Source of the DNA: Xanthobacteraceae bacterium
GTDB taxonomy: Bacteria; Pseudomonadota; Alphaproteobacteria; Rhizobiales; Xanthobacteraceae
Direction of reading: 5' to 3'
Assembly (NCBI GenBank): GCA_019750915.1
Contig: JAIENY010000005.1
Location: forward strand, 1 to 64,000
Length of the DNA stretch: 64,000 nt
In this document: positions 1-8,319 of the stretch, in pieces
Layout of the letters: every line of letters starts with the position of its first letter
Numbering within the stretch: the stretch's first letter is position 1
The notes under the pieces: generated by a model
What the model saw: only the letters and a program-made list of their open reading frames with translations
Databases searched by the model: none
What the model was told of the DNA's origin: nothing
Position numbers and translations under genes: made by a program

Positions 1-398
1 GCACCAAGACGTTTTTCCATTCGAGTTCATACACGGCAAATCCCGTGGCCTGTGCTGCAGCCGCAGCAAATCTGCGATTATGGAACGACGCGGCGGTGCA
101 GGAAACGGTATCGACGATCGCCTCCCTGCAGGAGACGGCATTGGCGCCCTTCTTTGAAGACACCCGCTTCGAAAAAGTGCGCCGCTGCGGGACCATCACC
201 GCGCTGGACCTGAAAACGCGCGAAACCGGATACCTCGCGGAGGTGGGCCCCAAACTGCTGGCTTATTTCAACAGCACCGACGTTCTGTTGCGGCCGCTCG
301 GCAACACCATCTACGTGATGCCAACGTACTGCACGACACCGGATGAACTCGACCGGATCTATGCAGTCATCGATGAGGCCGCCAACTCGGTTATATAG
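1..398 (+). CDS. bioA: Adenosylmethionine-8-amino-7-oxononanoate aminotransferase, C-terminal part
   Basis: Only the last 132 codons are present; the reading frame is already open at base 3. The fragment opens with FFHSSSYTANPVACAAA, the conserved small-domain segment of class III PLP aminotransferases of the BioA type, and ends with a typical C-terminal domain (RPLGNTIYVMPTYCTT, then a DELDRIYAVID helix). BioA makes 7,8-diaminopelargonate in biotin synthesis. The PLP lysine lies upstream of the window, so activity cannot be judged. The gene converges on the chemoreceptor gene. A related class III aminotransferase is possible but less likely, because the HSSSYTANP segment is characteristic of BioA. 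Confidence 0.85.
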   Translation, partial: TKTFFHSSSYTANPVACAAAAANLRLWNDAAVQETVSTIASLQETALAPFFEDTRFEKVRRCGTITALDLKTRETGYLAEVGPKLLAYFNSTDVLLRPLGNTIYVMPTYCTTPDELDRIYAVIDEAANSVI

Positions 399-406
399 GG
401 CGAAAT

Positions 407-426
407 CGCGCGGCCTAGGCCGCGCG
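407..426. terminator. Perfect 20-bp palindrome between convergent genes
   Basis: The sequence reads identically on both strands around the centre at 416/417 and contains the stop codon of the minus-strand chemoreceptor gene. It lies 9 bases past the bioA stop. A GC-rich hairpin here could end transcription from both sides, although no clear T-run follows. The structure is seen directly; the terminator role is inferred. Confidence 0.4.
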
Positions 427-2109
427 GACTGTCGCTAGAAACTTCTCAACTTCCGATTTCAACCGCTTGTTCTCACTCGACAACATCTGCGCAGCGGTCA
501 ATACCTGTGCCGATGCCGATTCGGTTTCACCGGCGCCGCGATGCACATCCGCGATGCTCCCCGCAACACGCGAAGTGCCAATAGCGGCTTGCTGAACATT
601 GATAGTGATTTCTCTGGTCGCGGCGCCCTGCTGCTCAACCGAGGCAGCGATTGTCGATGCGATCTCCGACAAACGCGAAATCGTGACGCCGATTTCCTTG
701 ATCGCAATGACGGACTCCTGCGTCGCGGCCTGCATCGCTGCGATCTGCGAACTAATTTCATCGGTCGCTTTTGTGGTCTGGGCAGCAAGGGTTTTGACCT
801 CCTGCGCCACCACCGCAAAGCCTCTCCCGGCTTCACCGGCTCGAGCGGCCTCGATCGTCGCGTTCAGCGCAAGCAGATTGGTTTGGGACGCGATCGAGGT
901 AATCAGCATGGTCACGTCGCCGATACGTTCGGCAGCGGTCGAAAGCTCATTCATTCGCACGTCTGTACGCTGCGCCTGCGACACTGCCTCAGCGGCGATG
1001 TCGTTGGAGTCATGGACCTGGCGGCCGATTTCGGTCACCGACGCGGCCATCTCTTCCGTCGCGGACGCAACAGACTGCACGTTGCTGGAGGTCTCTTCCG
1101 ACGTGCTCGCGACAACGGCGCTCAGCTCTTGCGTTGCAACGCTGCTTTTGGTGAGAACGATGGCAGACGTCTCAAGATCGCTCGACGCCGAATTGACGTG
1201 CTCGATAATCGTTCCGACGGCGTCCTCGAAAGTTTTCGCAAGGCTATGAAGCTCCCCTCGGCGAACGTCGGCGAGCTCACGGTTCTTCGATTCGCGATCG
1301 GCCATGTCTTCCTCGGCCTTTGCTATGGCTTGAACCTTGAAATCTTCGATTGCGCGAGCCATTTGGCCAATTTCGTCATGACGATTTAACCCTGGCAGCT
1401 CAACCGAAAAGTCACCGGCACCCAGGCGCCGCATCGCGGTTGCCATCGCCACCACTGGCCGGGAAATACTGCGACCGACGATGAAGGCAAACAATACGCC
1501 CAGAATGGCTCCAACGATCAGCAGGACCGTGAGCGTCAACTGTTCGTGCTCGAGACGAGTCTGGGAGCGCGCAATTTCAAGGTCGCGGTTCTCAACAGCG
1601 GTGGCGATCAGATTGTCAGTCAAAGACTGAACCTGCCCGAACTGTCGTTCAGCGCCCTTGATGAATTGAATTCCCGAGCCGGAATCGTCGGTCATCTCAA
1701 CGGCAGCCTTGGATTGCTTGACGTAGCCGCTTACTGCAGTTTTAAGCTTCGCGAAAAGCTCCGGATTGATATTTCCGCCCGCCTCCAGCGCGTTGAGTGA
1801 TTCGAGCACCTTGTTCGATGCCGTCGCCGCATCCTTTGCGAACTTCTCGACCTTTTCATCGTCCTTTTCCGCCGCAGCCGTCGCCGCAAGACGGTAAAGC
1901 CGTGTATGAGCGGTCCACAACGCCGTGGACAGATCATTTGCCAATTCAGAGCGCCGCATCGGACCTGAAATAAGGTCCGCGGTACTTTGCTCATTGGCCT
2001 TCAGGGTGTGAAGGGCGTATGTGCCCACCCCGATAAGCGCGACGACGAGAACACCAGGACCGAACTGAACTTTCCAAGACAAGCCAAGATTCTTTATCCA
2101 GCCGAGCAT
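415..2109 (-). CDS. Methyl-accepting chemotaxis protein with HAMP domain
   Basis: This 564-aa transmembrane chemoreceptor signals to CheA/CheW. It has a first membrane segment at about residues 14-34, a helical periplasmic domain of about 150 residues (four-helix-bundle type), a second segment at about 191-213, HAMP to about 265, and a long coiled signalling domain from about 290 to 555. The highly conserved hairpin tip is present at about 405-440 ([20 protein letters not shown]). The C-terminus lacks a CheR/CheB-docking pentapeptide. The ligand cannot be inferred. Immediately upstream on the same strand, 40 bases away, is an exported Cache-domain protein, which may share the transcript and serve the same sensing task. 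Confidence 0.93.
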   Translation of the reverse strand: MLGWIKNLGLSWKVQFGPGVLVVALIGVGTYALHTLKANEQSTADLISGPMRRSELANDLSTALWTAHTRLYRLAATAAAEKDDEKVEKFAKDAATASNKVLESLNALEAGGNINPELFAKLKTAVSGYVKQSKAAVEMTDDSGSGIQFIKGAERQFGQVQSLTDNLIATAVENRDLEIARSQTRLEHEQLTLTVLLIVGAILGVLFAFIVGRSISRPVVAMATAMRRLGAGDFSVELPGLNRHDEIGQMARAIEDFKVQAIAKAEEDMADRESKNRELADVRRGELHSLAKTFEDAVGTIIEHVNSASSDLETSAIVLTKSSVATQELSAVVASTSEETSSNVQSVASATEEMAASVTEIGRQVHDSNDIAAEAVSQAQRTDVRMNELSTAAERIGDVTMLITSIASQTNLLALNATIEAARAGEAGRGFAVVAQEVKTLAAQTTKATDEISSQIAAMQAATQESVIAIKEIGVTISRLSEIASTIAASVEQQGAATREITINVQQAAIGTSRVAGSIADVHRGAGETESASAQVLTAAQMLSSENKRLKSEVEKFLATVRAA

Positions 2110-2149
2110 ACAAGCCCCCAGAATTCGTCGCGATTATGGATTGAAAAAA

Positions 2150-2614
2150 TTACTTGTAGACGCCGCCGCAAACAGCAGTGCTGTCTAACTTTTCGCAGTA
2201 CATCTGCTTGGGTTCGACCTTTTTGCTGACTGGATTGACGAATTTATAGTCCTGCCAGAAGCCGGCTGGCTGCTTGTTCACAAGCTCCATACGCTCCTTG
2301 ACGTACGGTTTGCCGTCTACGTCCTGCGCATCCATCATGTCCCGGCCGATCAGCTTAGCATTCGCGCCGTGCGCAAGAACCTTGCCGTCCAGGCTGTAGA
2401 CTACGATGTAGAGATCGCGGTCGATGAACTGACCGCTCTTGTTGTCAAATTCGGCGTAAGCTTTGTCTGCACCATTGGTCTTTACAAAAGTGATGGCCTT
2501 TTTAACCATCGCGATCGCATCGTCCTTAGTCGCGCCGCCTTCCGCAAACGCAGAACCACCCAGAACCATAATCGCGGCGATAGCGACAATCGATTTCGTT
2601 GCCCAGTTCCTCAC
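2150..2614 (-). CDS. Exported single-Cache domain protein
   Basis: This 154-aa protein begins with a Sec signal peptide (cleavage expected after GGSAFA, about residue 24). The rest resembles a stand-alone single-Cache domain: an amphipathic helix (DDAIAMVKKAITFVK), then strands with RDLYIVVYSLDGKVLAHG, the conserved LIGRDMMDAQDVDGK segment, and a final strand. Cache domains usually sit in the periplasmic part of chemoreceptors and bind small carboxylates or similar ligands. Here the domain is soluble and encoded just upstream of a chemoreceptor. Two late cysteines (CEKLDSTAVC) may form a disulphide. The start is well supported by the signal peptide; partnership with the chemoreceptor is inference. 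Confidence 0.8.
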   Translation of the reverse strand: MRNWATKSIVAIAAIMVLGGSAFAEGGATKDDAIAMVKKAITFVKTNGADKAYAEFDNKSGQFIDRDLYIVVYSLDGKVLAHGANAKLIGRDMMDAQDVDGKPYVKERMELVNKQPAGFWQDYKFVNPVSKKVEPKQMYCEKLDSTAVCGGVYK

Positions 2615-2697
2615 GTTTCGTCTCCTATTTTCTTATGCGGATTCCTTCCGCTCAGCGGGGTATGACACAAATTGTAAAATCGTCCGTTAACATGATA

Positions 2698-2724
2698 CCG
2701 CGCTGCACCCCGAAGGGCAGCGCG
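2698..2724 (-). terminator. GC-rich hairpin downstream of the SDR gene
   Basis: Arms of the form CGCGCTG/CAGCGCG with an inner CCC/GGG pair enclose a CGAA loop. The hairpin lies 35 bases past the minus-strand SDR stop codon and before the Cache gene, so it would end the SDR transcript. There is no strong T-run. Confidence 0.4.
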
Positions 2725-2758
2725 TGCATCATTTCAGCAGCAGCTCGCTGCAAATGTT

Positions 2759-3589
2759 TCAGGAATCGAAATTTGTGCTGGTTGAAACAGGCGCCCATTT
2801 CATGATTTCGGCCTGCAATGCACCCAGCTTCGCGCCCACAAAATTCAAGGCGTCATGCCCCAGAAGCAAATGCAGCGGCGGTTCGGCAGACTCAACGGCT
2901 TTGATAATCGCCCGCGCCGCCTTATGGGGGTCGCCCGGCTGGCGGCCGTTACGCTGCGCCAGAGACTGACGAAACGCGCCGGCACTTTCCGCGTAGTCGG
3001 CGATCTGGCTTTCCGTGTGGGCCATCGAGCGCCCGGCCCAGTCGGTCCGGAACGATCCAGGCTCCACAATCGTGACCTTGATTCCAAGGTGCTTCACCTC
3101 CTTCGCCAACGCCTCGGAGATGCCTTCAAGCGCAAATTTGCTGCCATTGTAGATGCCGACGCCGGGGAACGTGGCCAACCCGCCCATGGAGGTAATGTTG
3201 ACGATATGACCCGCACGGCGCTTCCGCATGAAAGGCAGAGCAGCCTTGATGGCAGAGACCGGTCCAAACACATTGACCTCGAACTGGCGGCGAACCTCCT
3301 CCAGCGTGGCTTCTTCGATCGCGCCTTCGAAGCCGTAACCGGCATTATTGACGAGGACGTCAATCGGACCGACGTTCTTTTCCGCATCCGCGATCCCCTG
3401 TCGGACCGCCGCCTCATCGGTGACATCCATCAATACAGCATTCGCTTTACCCGGTGCGAGCGCTTCAAATGCCGTCTTCGCGTCACCGCTGCGAACCGTA
3501 CCGACCACCGTTTTTCCGTCTTTCAATAACGTCTCAGCAAGCGCACGCCCAAAGCCGCTGCTGACACCCGTGATGAACCAAATCGACAT
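2759..3589 (-). CDS. Short-chain dehydrogenase/reductase (classical SDR)
   Basis: This 276-aa NAD(P)-dependent oxidoreductase has a Rossmann-fold glycine motif at residues 7-14 (TGVSSGFG), NNAG at 81-84, and the catalytic Ser134, Tyr147 and Lys151 (YNGSK). It resembles the common oxidoreductase/SDR group of uncharacterised alcohol or ketone reductases, and the substrate is unknown. The frame is open 32 codons further upstream, but I chose 3589: the SDR fold begins with MSIWFITG, and an AAGGA ribosome site sits 8 bases before this ATG. It is divergent from the aldo/keto reductase gene. Confidence 0.9.
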   Translation of the reverse strand: MSIWFITGVSSGFGRALAETLLKDGKTVVGTVRSGDAKTAFEALAPGKANAVLMDVTDEAAVRQGIADAEKNVGPIDVLVNNAGYGFEGAIEEATLEEVRRQFEVNVFGPVSAIKAALPFMRKRRAGHIVNITSMGGLATFPGVGIYNGSKFALEGISEALAKEVKHLGIKVTIVEPGSFRTDWAGRSMAHTESQIADYAESAGAFRQSLAQRNGRQPGDPHKAARAIIKAVESAEPPLHLLLGHDALNFVGAKLGALQAEIMKWAPVSTSTNFDS

Positions 3590-3803
3590 CCGCTTATCCT
3601 TCAGTATCTGGGAGAGCGGCCGTCGTGGCACGGCCGCTTCCAATATCTGGAAATGTTTTTTCAAAAGACAGCACCGGCCGACCAAATTGTCCTTTCAAAA
3701 AAGCATGATCGCATATTCGTTTTTGATCGCTTAGAGCGGCGTCATTTTGTGCTAAAGGGCCACAGCCCTATGACTCCAGCTGAAATTACCAAAGAGGTGC
3801 ACC

Positions 3804-4784
3804 ATGGAATACGTCAAATTTGGCAAAACAGGTCTCAAGGTGTCCCGCCTTTGGCTCGGCTGCATGACGTACGGCGTGCCGGAGCGCGGCAATCATCCCT
3901 GGACAATGCCCGAGGCGGAAAGCCGACCTCTTATCAAGCAGGCTATCGAGCTTGGTATCAATGTCTTCGATACGGCGAATGCCTATTCAGATGGAACGTC
4001 CGAGGAAATCGTGGGACGCGCGGTGAAGGAATTCACGCGCCGCGAAGAAATTATCATCGCCACCAAGGTCTATAACCGAATGAGGCCGGATCCGAACGGC
4101 GCCGGACTCTCACGCAAGGCAATTTTCACCGAAATCGATAATAGCCTGCGGCGGCTGGGCACGGATTATGTCGATCTCTACCAGATCCACCGCTGGGACT
4201 ACGATACGCCGATCGAAGAAACGCTCGAGGCCCTTCATGACGTAGTGAAGGCGGGCAAGGTTCGCTACATCGGCGCATCGTCGATGTATGCGTGGCAATT
4301 TGCCAAAGCCGTCTACACCTCTCGGGTCAACGGCTGGACAGAATTCGTCAGCATGCAGGATCACATCAACCTGCTGCATCGTGAGGAAGAGCGTGAGATG
4401 GTGCCGTTCTGCATCGATCAGAACATCGCTGTGGTGCCCTGGAGTCCGCTTGCCCGCGGACGGTTGACACGCGACTGGGACGACGTCAGCGAGCGCACGA
4501 AAACTGACGTGTTCGGCAGCACACTCTATATGCAAACGATCGACGCTGACAAACGAATCATCGAGGAAGTCGCGCGTATCGCAAAAGGACGTGGCGTACC
4601 GCGTGCACAGGTCGCGCTTGCATGGGTCGCGCAGAAACGCGGGGTAACGGCACCGATCATCGGTGCCTCTAAACCTCACCATCTTCCCGATGCTGTCGCG
4701 GCGCTGTCGCTTCAACTGACAAACGACGAAATCAAGGCGCTGGAATCGTCCTATGTTCCCCACCACGTCGTAGGCTTCCAATAA
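3804..4784 (+). CDS. Aldo/keto reductase
   Basis: This 326-aa TIM-barrel NADPH-dependent oxidoreductase has the catalytic tetrad Asp56, Tyr61, Lys88 and His129 (DTANAYSDG, ATKVY, QIHRWD). The C-terminal GASKPHHLPDA segment is the usual cofactor-phosphate site. The protein is closest to the YajO/Tas-like bacterial group that reduces sugar-derived or general aldehydes; the physiological substrate cannot be told. The start has a ribosome site (AAAGAGG) 8 bases upstream. A FAD oxidoreductase starts 5 bases after the stop, so the two are probably co-transcribed. Confidence 0.93.
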   Translation: MEYVKFGKTGLKVSRLWLGCMTYGVPERGNHPWTMPEAESRPLIKQAIELGINVFDTANAYSDGTSEEIVGRAVKEFTRREEIIIATKVYNRMRPDPNGAGLSRKAIFTEIDNSLRRLGTDYVDLYQIHRWDYDTPIEETLEALHDVVKAGKVRYIGASSMYAWQFAKAVYTSRVNGWTEFVSMQDHINLLHREEEREMVPFCIDQNIAVVPWSPLARGRLTRDWDDVSERTKTDVFGSTLYMQTIDADKRIIEEVARIAKGRGVPRAQVALAWVAQKRGVTAPIIGASKPHHLPDAVAALSLQLTNDEIKALESSYVPHHVVGFQ

Positions 4785-4789
4785 CGAGC

Positions 4790-6208
4790 ATGACAGGGAC
4801 CAAAGCTCACGTGCCGACTGTCGCGATCATCGGGGGTGGATTCTCGGGCGCAGCGGTTGCCTGGCATCTACGCGCCTCGACTCCGGACACCGAAATCGTC
4901 ATGATCGAGCCGCAACGCGATCTGGGCCGCGGCCTCGCCTACAGCACGAACGATCCTGCGCATCGCATCAACGTCCCGGCGGTGCGCATGAGCATCGACA
5001 ACAATATGGCCGACGACTTCCAGGATTGGGTCGTCGAAACAGATTATCTGGCAGGCGATCCCGATGCAGCGCTGCCGGACGAACGGCTGTTTCCCTCTCG
5101 TTATGCGTTCGGCAGCTACCTTGGCGACCGGATCGGATCGTTAAAACCCGCCGTCAGGCATATCCAGTCAAAAGCCGTCACCGTCGAACGGAGCGGCAAT
5201 GAGTATCGGGTGCTCTGCGACAACGGCGAAACGGTTCAGGCGAATGCCGTGGTCATCGCGGTCTGCCACGCACCTCCCGAAACGCCACGCTCGTTGGCGT
5301 CCCTGCAGGACCATCCGCGTTTTTTTGCCAATCCATGGCAGAATGATGCGCGCTCGCTGATTGGCACCAATGACCGCGTTCTCATTGTCGGCACTGGATT
5401 GACCATGGCCGACATCGTCGCATCGCTAGACAGGGCTGGACACCGCGGCGAAATCGTCGCGGTATCCCGGCGCGGAATGCGCTCGCAACCCCACACCGAC
5501 GATCTCCGCGAACTTAAGAGTGACTTCACATCCCCGCCCTCAATGCGAGCCAGCGAACTGGTGAAGCGGGTCCGCGGCGCGGTGATCGAAGCGGCCCAAG
5601 ACGGAAAACCGTGGCAGCTCGTGCTCGATCGCGTTCGCGAACAGGGTCAGATCATCTGGCAGGCACTTCCGGCACAAGAGCGGCTTCGTGTGCTGCGTCA
5701 TCTGCGCCCCTATTGGGATGTTCATCGTTTTCGTATCGCGCCGCAAATCCACCGCGTTCTGGAGCAGCGGCTTGCAGACGGCTCCCTGGCACTGAAAACC
5801 GCGGCGGTTCGCGCAGTTCCTGCCTCAGGAGCGGGGCTGGCGGTGGAATTTCGTCAACGCCGCGAACAGCAATGGAAGCCCGAGCGCTTCGATGCGCTCA
5901 TGCTGGCAACGGGGCCGGGTCACGCAAGCGTCGTTCAGACCAACCCGCTTCTCGCCCGCCTCGTCGGCGAGGGATTGATGAGGCCTAATATCTTCCATTT
6001 TGGTGTCGACGTCGATCCAGAAGGACATGCCATTTCAGGCGCAGGAGGATCCCAGGCAAGGCTGTATGTTGCTGGACCGCTGGCGCGCGGCACGTTTGGG
6101 GAACTGATGGGCATCAGCGACCTGGCGGACTACGCAGAAAAAATCGCTCGACGTTTGGCCCTTGAACTCACGACGTCGCAAGACACCGATCAATTGGCGA
6201 GCACTTGA
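4790..6208 (+). CDS. FAD/NAD(P)-binding oxidoreductase
   Basis: The 472-aa protein has an N-terminal FAD-binding dinucleotide fold (IIGGGFSGAAVAWHL, residues 13-27) and a second nucleotide-binding segment near residues 200-215 (VLIVGTGLTMADIVASL). It belongs to the FAD-NAD(P)-binding family often annotated as hydroxyacylglutathione-like or HcpA-like FAD protein, of unknown reaction. There is no signal peptide, so it should be cytoplasmic. It follows the aldo/keto reductase by 5 bases, which suggests translational coupling and possibly a common redox pathway. Function beyond flavin-dependent redox chemistry is unknown. Confidence 0.82.
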   Translation: MTGTKAHVPTVAIIGGGFSGAAVAWHLRASTPDTEIVMIEPQRDLGRGLAYSTNDPAHRINVPAVRMSIDNNMADDFQDWVVETDYLAGDPDAALPDERLFPSRYAFGSYLGDRIGSLKPAVRHIQSKAVTVERSGNEYRVLCDNGETVQANAVVIAVCHAPPETPRSLASLQDHPRFFANPWQNDARSLIGTNDRVLIVGTGLTMADIVASLDRAGHRGEIVAVSRRGMRSQPHTDDLRELKSDFTSPPSMRASELVKRVRGAVIEAAQDGKPWQLVLDRVREQGQIIWQALPAQERLRVLRHLRPYWDVHRFRIAPQIHRVLEQRLADGSLALKTAAVRAVPASGAGLAVEFRQRREQQWKPERFDALMLATGPGHASVVQTNPLLARLVGEGLMRPNIFHFGVDVDPEGHAISGAGGSQARLYVAGPLARGTFGELMGISDLADYAEKIARRLALELTTSQDTDQLAST

Positions 6209-6226
6209 ATTTTCATTCGTAAAATC

Positions 6227-6259
6227 GGAAGCCCGCCCGGTCATGCCGAGCGGGCTTCC
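6227..6259. terminator. Bidirectional terminator-like hairpin
   Basis: A 10-bp perfect outer stem (GGAAGCCCGC/GCGGGCTTCC) and a 3-bp inner stem enclose a 5-base loop, between the convergent FAD oxidoreductase and phosphate transporter genes. Confidence 0.75.
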
Positions 6260-6278
6260 TTGTGTCATCCAGTTCGCG

Positions 6279-7904
6279 TCAGAACAGACGCGCAAAGATC
6301 ACATACAGTGTACCGGAAAGCATGATCGCCGCCGGCAGAGTCAGAACCCACGCCATCACCATGTTGCGGATGGTCTGCATCTGCAGTCCGGATCCGCTTG
6401 CCGCCATTGTGCCCGCGACACCCGACGACAGCACATGCGTTGTCGATACCGGAAGACCGAACATATCCGCGGCGCTGATGGTGGCCGCAGCCACGATCTC
6501 GGCCGAAGCACCTTGCGCATAAGTCAGGTGCGTCTTGCCGATCTTTTCACCGACCGTGACGACAATGCGCTTCCAGCCGATCATGGTGCCAAGGCCGAGC
6601 GCGATCGCGACAGCCACCTTCACCCATGTCGGAATGAACTTGGTTGCGCTATCGAGCGAGCCTTTATAGGCGTTGAGCGTTGCGACATCCTGTTTGGTGA
6701 GATCGCTTTCTTTGTCCTTCATCAGGAAGCGGATAGCCTCCGATGTCAGGTACATGTCGTTACGGGTATTACCGACCAGTTCCGACGGAACCTTGTCGAG
6801 CGTGCCGTACTTCACAACCTGATCACCGACATCCTTCACCAGCACCGCCAACGAGGGATAGGTGCCTTCGTTGATTTGATGCTCGGCAACGTAACGCGTT
6901 ACAGCCGGACGGGGATCGCCGGTGATCGCATAACCTGCTCCCTTGGCCGAAATGATCGCTGAAGCGGCATTTGACGTTTCCTGAAAGTGCACGACCTGCG
7001 ACTGCGGCAGCGCACGGTTAAGGGCATAAGCGGTCGGAACGGTGCCGATCAGGATCAGCATGATCAGGCCCATGCCCTTCTGGCCGTCATTCGAACCATG
7101 GGCGAAGCTGACGCTGGTGCAGGTCAGGATCAGAAGTCCGCGGATCCAGAGCGGTGGTTTCTTGTCGCCCTCGGGTGCCTTGTAGAGCGACGGATTGCGG
7201 ATGACGAACTTCATCACGATCAGCAGCAGCGCCGCGGCGAGAAAGCCGATCAGCGGCGAAAGCAACAGCGCCTGCCCGATCTCGACGGCCTTGCCCCAAT
7301 CAACGCCGGAGGTGCCGTCGCGGCCGCGCATCAGCGCATTGGCGACGCCAACGCCGATGATCGAACCAATCAAGGTATGAGAGCTGGAGGCCGGAAGACC
7401 AAAATACCAGGTGCCGAGGTTCCAGATAATAGCAGCGATCAACAGCGCGAACACCATCGCAAATCCCGCTGAACTACCAACCTGAAGGATCAGTTCCACC
7501 GGCAGCAGCGAGACAATTCCAAACGCCACCGCGCCGCTTGAAACGAGCACGCCGAGGAAATTGAAGAATCCCGACCACATCACCGCGATCTCGGCGGGAA
7601 GTGAATGCGTATAGATCACTGTCGCCACGGCGTTGGCCGTATCGTGGAAGCCGTTGACGAATTCAAAGCCGAGCGCGATCAGCAGCGCAACGAAGAGCAG
7701 CATATAGGGCACGTACGAGGTGACGCGCGTATGCGTGGCATCCACGTCCGCATAAATACTGTAGGCGACGTACAGCAACCCAGCTGTGAGAATCCCGAAA
7801 AACAGGATCAGCGTGAGCGGATTAAAACCTTTATCGAGATTGGGCCGGGACGCAGGTTCGATAGAACCCCCGTCCATCGGCTGGTTGAACGTAATATCGG
7901 CCAT
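6279..7904 (-). CDS. pitA: PiT-family inorganic phosphate transporter
   Basis: This 541-aa integral membrane protein moves phosphate, usually as a metal-phosphate complex with H+. Both PiT signature repeats are visible: GFEFVNGFHDTANAVAT near residue 80, and SFAHGSNDGQKGMG in the middle with GLPVSTTHVLSSG near the C-terminus; GLPASSSHTLIG is the partner of the first. A hydrophilic insert of about 130 residues, between the two membrane halves, is typical of PitA-like proteins. It is a single gene, with no adjacent phoU-like (DUF47) gene visible here. Confidence 0.93.
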   Translation of the reverse strand: MADITFNQPMDGGSIEPASRPNLDKGFNPLTLILFFGILTAGLLYVAYSIYADVDATHTRVTSYVPYMLLFVALLIALGFEFVNGFHDTANAVATVIYTHSLPAEIAVMWSGFFNFLGVLVSSGAVAFGIVSLLPVELILQVGSSAGFAMVFALLIAAIIWNLGTWYFGLPASSSHTLIGSIIGVGVANALMRGRDGTSGVDWGKAVEIGQALLLSPLIGFLAAALLLIVMKFVIRNPSLYKAPEGDKKPPLWIRGLLILTCTSVSFAHGSNDGQKGMGLIMLILIGTVPTAYALNRALPQSQVVHFQETSNAASAIISAKGAGYAITGDPRPAVTRYVAEHQINEGTYPSLAVLVKDVGDQVVKYGTLDKVPSELVGNTRNDMYLTSEAIRFLMKDKESDLTKQDVATLNAYKGSLDSATKFIPTWVKVAVAIALGLGTMIGWKRIVVTVGEKIGKTHLTYAQGASAEIVAAATISAADMFGLPVSTTHVLSSGVAGTMAASGSGLQMQTIRNMVMAWVLTLPAAIMLSGTLYVIFARLF

Positions 7905-8070
7905 GATGACGCCCCCGTTTGAAATTTACGGGGTCCTTTTTGGCCTTCTTGTTTGAAGCTCGAATGACAACGCTGGAGCAAGCCTCACGACGAAGACGCC
8001 GCGCGCAACATCTAATCAGAAAAGCGCTTTGGGAACAGCAGCCTGCCTTCGACAGAACCGGCCAGATCAC

Positions 8071-8274
8071 TCAATGCCGATGTTTGCGGCGCGGTTTTCT
8101 CGTCCGCTCCACTGGATGGACGGGTTGGGGATATGCCAGCCGGCGTGATTGTTCCAGCCGCATGTCATAACCCGGTGACGGTTGGGCCGTCGGCGGCGCC
8201 GCCAGCGCGGCAGAAGCCGAAAAGGCCGTCCACAAGGTGCAGAGAAAAAGAGAGGATAACACTGGCCTTGTCAT
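8071..8274 (-). CDS. Small exported protein, unknown function
   Basis: A 67-aa product: a signal peptide (MTRPVLSSLFLCTLWTAFSA, cleavage near SAALA-AP) followed by a short Pro-rich mature part ending in a basic Arg/Lys/His tail. The start at 8274 is preferred over the ATG at 8292, because AGGAG sits 9 bases before it. No family is recognised. It lies downstream of the EAL/GGDEF gene on the same strand with a 45-base gap. The signal peptide and ribosome site support a real gene. Confidence 0.55.
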   Translation of the reverse strand: MTRPVLSSLFLCTLWTAFSASAALAAPPTAQPSPGYDMRLEQSRRLAYPQPVHPVERTRKPRRKHRH

Positions 8275-8319
8275 CGGCTCATCTCCTGACATTGCTCCCG
8301 ATAATTTAATTAAACGCAG

